A stretch of DNA of 64,000 nt, taken from positions 124,001 through 188,000 of the forward strand of contig NZ_JAIVKM010000001.1 in the NCBI RefSeq assembly GCF_020523985.1, written 5' to 3'. The stretch's first letter is position 1; each line of letters begins with the position of its first letter. A program made the translations under genes and the position numbers. A model generated the notes under the pieces. It worked only from the letters and a program-made list of their open reading frames with translations, was not told the DNA's origin and searched no databases. This DNA comes from Mangrovibacter yixingensis. Lineage in GTDB: Bacteria > Pseudomonadota > Gammaproteobacteria > Enterobacterales > Enterobacteriaceae. Shown here one piece after another: positions 63,355 through 64,000 of the stretch.

Positions 63355-64000
63355 TCAGGTGCGTGCCGGTGCTGCCCGCAACAGGCGAACCACACTTGCG
63401 GCATGCAACGCGAATTGCAGCACCATCATGAATCCCAGCACCAGCAGGCCAGCTTCCAGCGCACTTAACTGGTGAATATCATCACCGGCGAGGTGCTGAA
63501 TATACATCGCTCCCGCCAGTGCTGTACCCAGTGCAATAGCGGTTTGCTGCATGGTGGTCATCAGTGCACTGCCAGCACCGGCAAACTGAGAGGGCAAATC
63601 GGTTAACCCAATACGCACCGAACAGTTAACGGAAAAAGCATTGCCAATCCCCGTAATTGCCATTGGGGCAATCAGGTCCCAGGGGGTTAGTGCCCCTTGC
63701 CGGGCGGTAATCAAATCAAATAACAGCCAGTAACCGGCCAGGTTAATCAGGCTGGCGCACAGTACCACCGCAGAGTAAGAAAAGCGCCCAAACCATTTTG
63801 CTACCCGTTCGGTATACAGCGAAGTAATGAAGAAAGTCGCCCCAAGAGCAATAAACGCATTGCCGGATTCAACAGATGACCACTGAAAGCCCGACTGTAA
63901 CGTCAGGGCCACCACAAACATAAAACCTCCATAAGACGCCACCTGGAGCACCAAACTGCTCACACCTGCCAGAAAAGTACGGCGTTGTAACAGCGCTGGC
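63355..64000 (-). CDS. MFS transporter, C-terminal part, runs off window
   Basis: The frame is open from the right edge (PALLQRRTFLAGVSSLVLQV) to a stop at 63355, giving about 215 residues with six hydrophobic segments. The pattern (SGFQWSSVESGNAFIALGA, ITGIGNAFSVNCSVRIGLTDLPSQFAGAGSALMTTMQQTAIALG) is that of the second half of a 14-helix drug:H+ antiporter (DHA2/EmrB-like). The N-terminal half lies outside. The GTG at 63963 is not a real start. The substrate is unknown. Confidence 0.82.
   Translation of the reverse strand, partial: PALLQRRTFLAGVSSLVLQVASYGGFMFVVALTLQSGFQWSSVESGNAFIALGATFFITSLYTERVAKWFGRFSYSAVVLCASLINLAGYWLLFDLITARQGALTPWDLIAPMAITGIGNAFSVNCSVRIGLTDLPSQFAGAGSALMTTMQQTAIALGTALAGAMYIQHLAGDDIHQLSALEAGLLVLGFMMVLQFALHAASVVRLLRAAPART

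Overview
The window looks like an accessory-rich stretch of an enterobacterial chromosome (Enterobacterales, most likely Enterobacteriaceae). Recalled E. coli proteins align closely with several products: Cfa, DcuS, DcuR, FumB, HigA and HigB. The genus cannot be fixed from the sequence alone. No rRNA, tRNA, insertion sequence, prophage or CRISPR array was seen. Most of the DNA consists of small catabolic or transport modules, each with its own regulator.

Layout. (1) 1-6747: a flavin monooxygenase (cut by the window edge), a LysR regulator and a divergent operon of a fused amino-acid ABC permease/ATPase, a PhyH-type dioxygenase, a binding protein, a class II aldolase and a LysE exporter with a frameshift. 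No known pathway fits this set. (2) 6882-9576: a coiled-coil protein built of 11-residue repeats, a PAS-GGEEF diguanylate cyclase and an unrecognised 268-residue protein. (3) 10070-20314: an anaerobic fumarate module with fumarase, a DASS carrier, an NADH-type fumarate reductase (OYE-FMN-FAD), its flavin transferase ApbE and DcuSR. The divergent promoter carries a perfect FNR box. (4) 20315-27181: a gene-poor gap, an orphan prepilin peptidase, cfa, AraC and GlxA-type regulators and an extra GAPDH. (5) 27212-32611: a LysR-controlled guanidino-acid operon (gbuA, gpuA, binding protein, fused ABC transporter). (6) 32580-39552: a GNAT acetyltransferase, a MarR/MFS pair with iterated operators, a chemoreceptor, a beta-hydroxyacid dehydrogenase and a second LpxC lacking the E. 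coli-type C-terminal degron. (7) 39924-50435: a sugar module with ribose-type ABC genes, a DUF2291 lipoprotein, a SorC regulator, a split transketolase, a FucI-type isomerase and an FGGY kinase. It is probably for D-apiose, and a shared palindrome marks both promoters. (8) 50496-58357: a guanidine operon behind a guanidine-I riboswitch, with an ABC transporter, two DUF1989 carboxyguanidine deiminase subunits and a biotin carboxylase, but no allophanate hydrolase in view. (9) 58568-64000: a LysR regulator, an M20 peptidase with an MHS transporter, the higBA toxin-antitoxin pair and the C-terminal part of an MFS transporter.

Two themes stand out. Guanidino compounds are handled twice: GbuA/GpuA release urea from guanidino acids, and the riboswitch operon assimilates guanidine itself. 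In addition, two paralogous fused permease-ATPase transporters, each with its own binding protein, serve different catabolic operons. Start codons were moved from the longest open frame wherever a ribosome-binding site or family alignment favoured an internal start.
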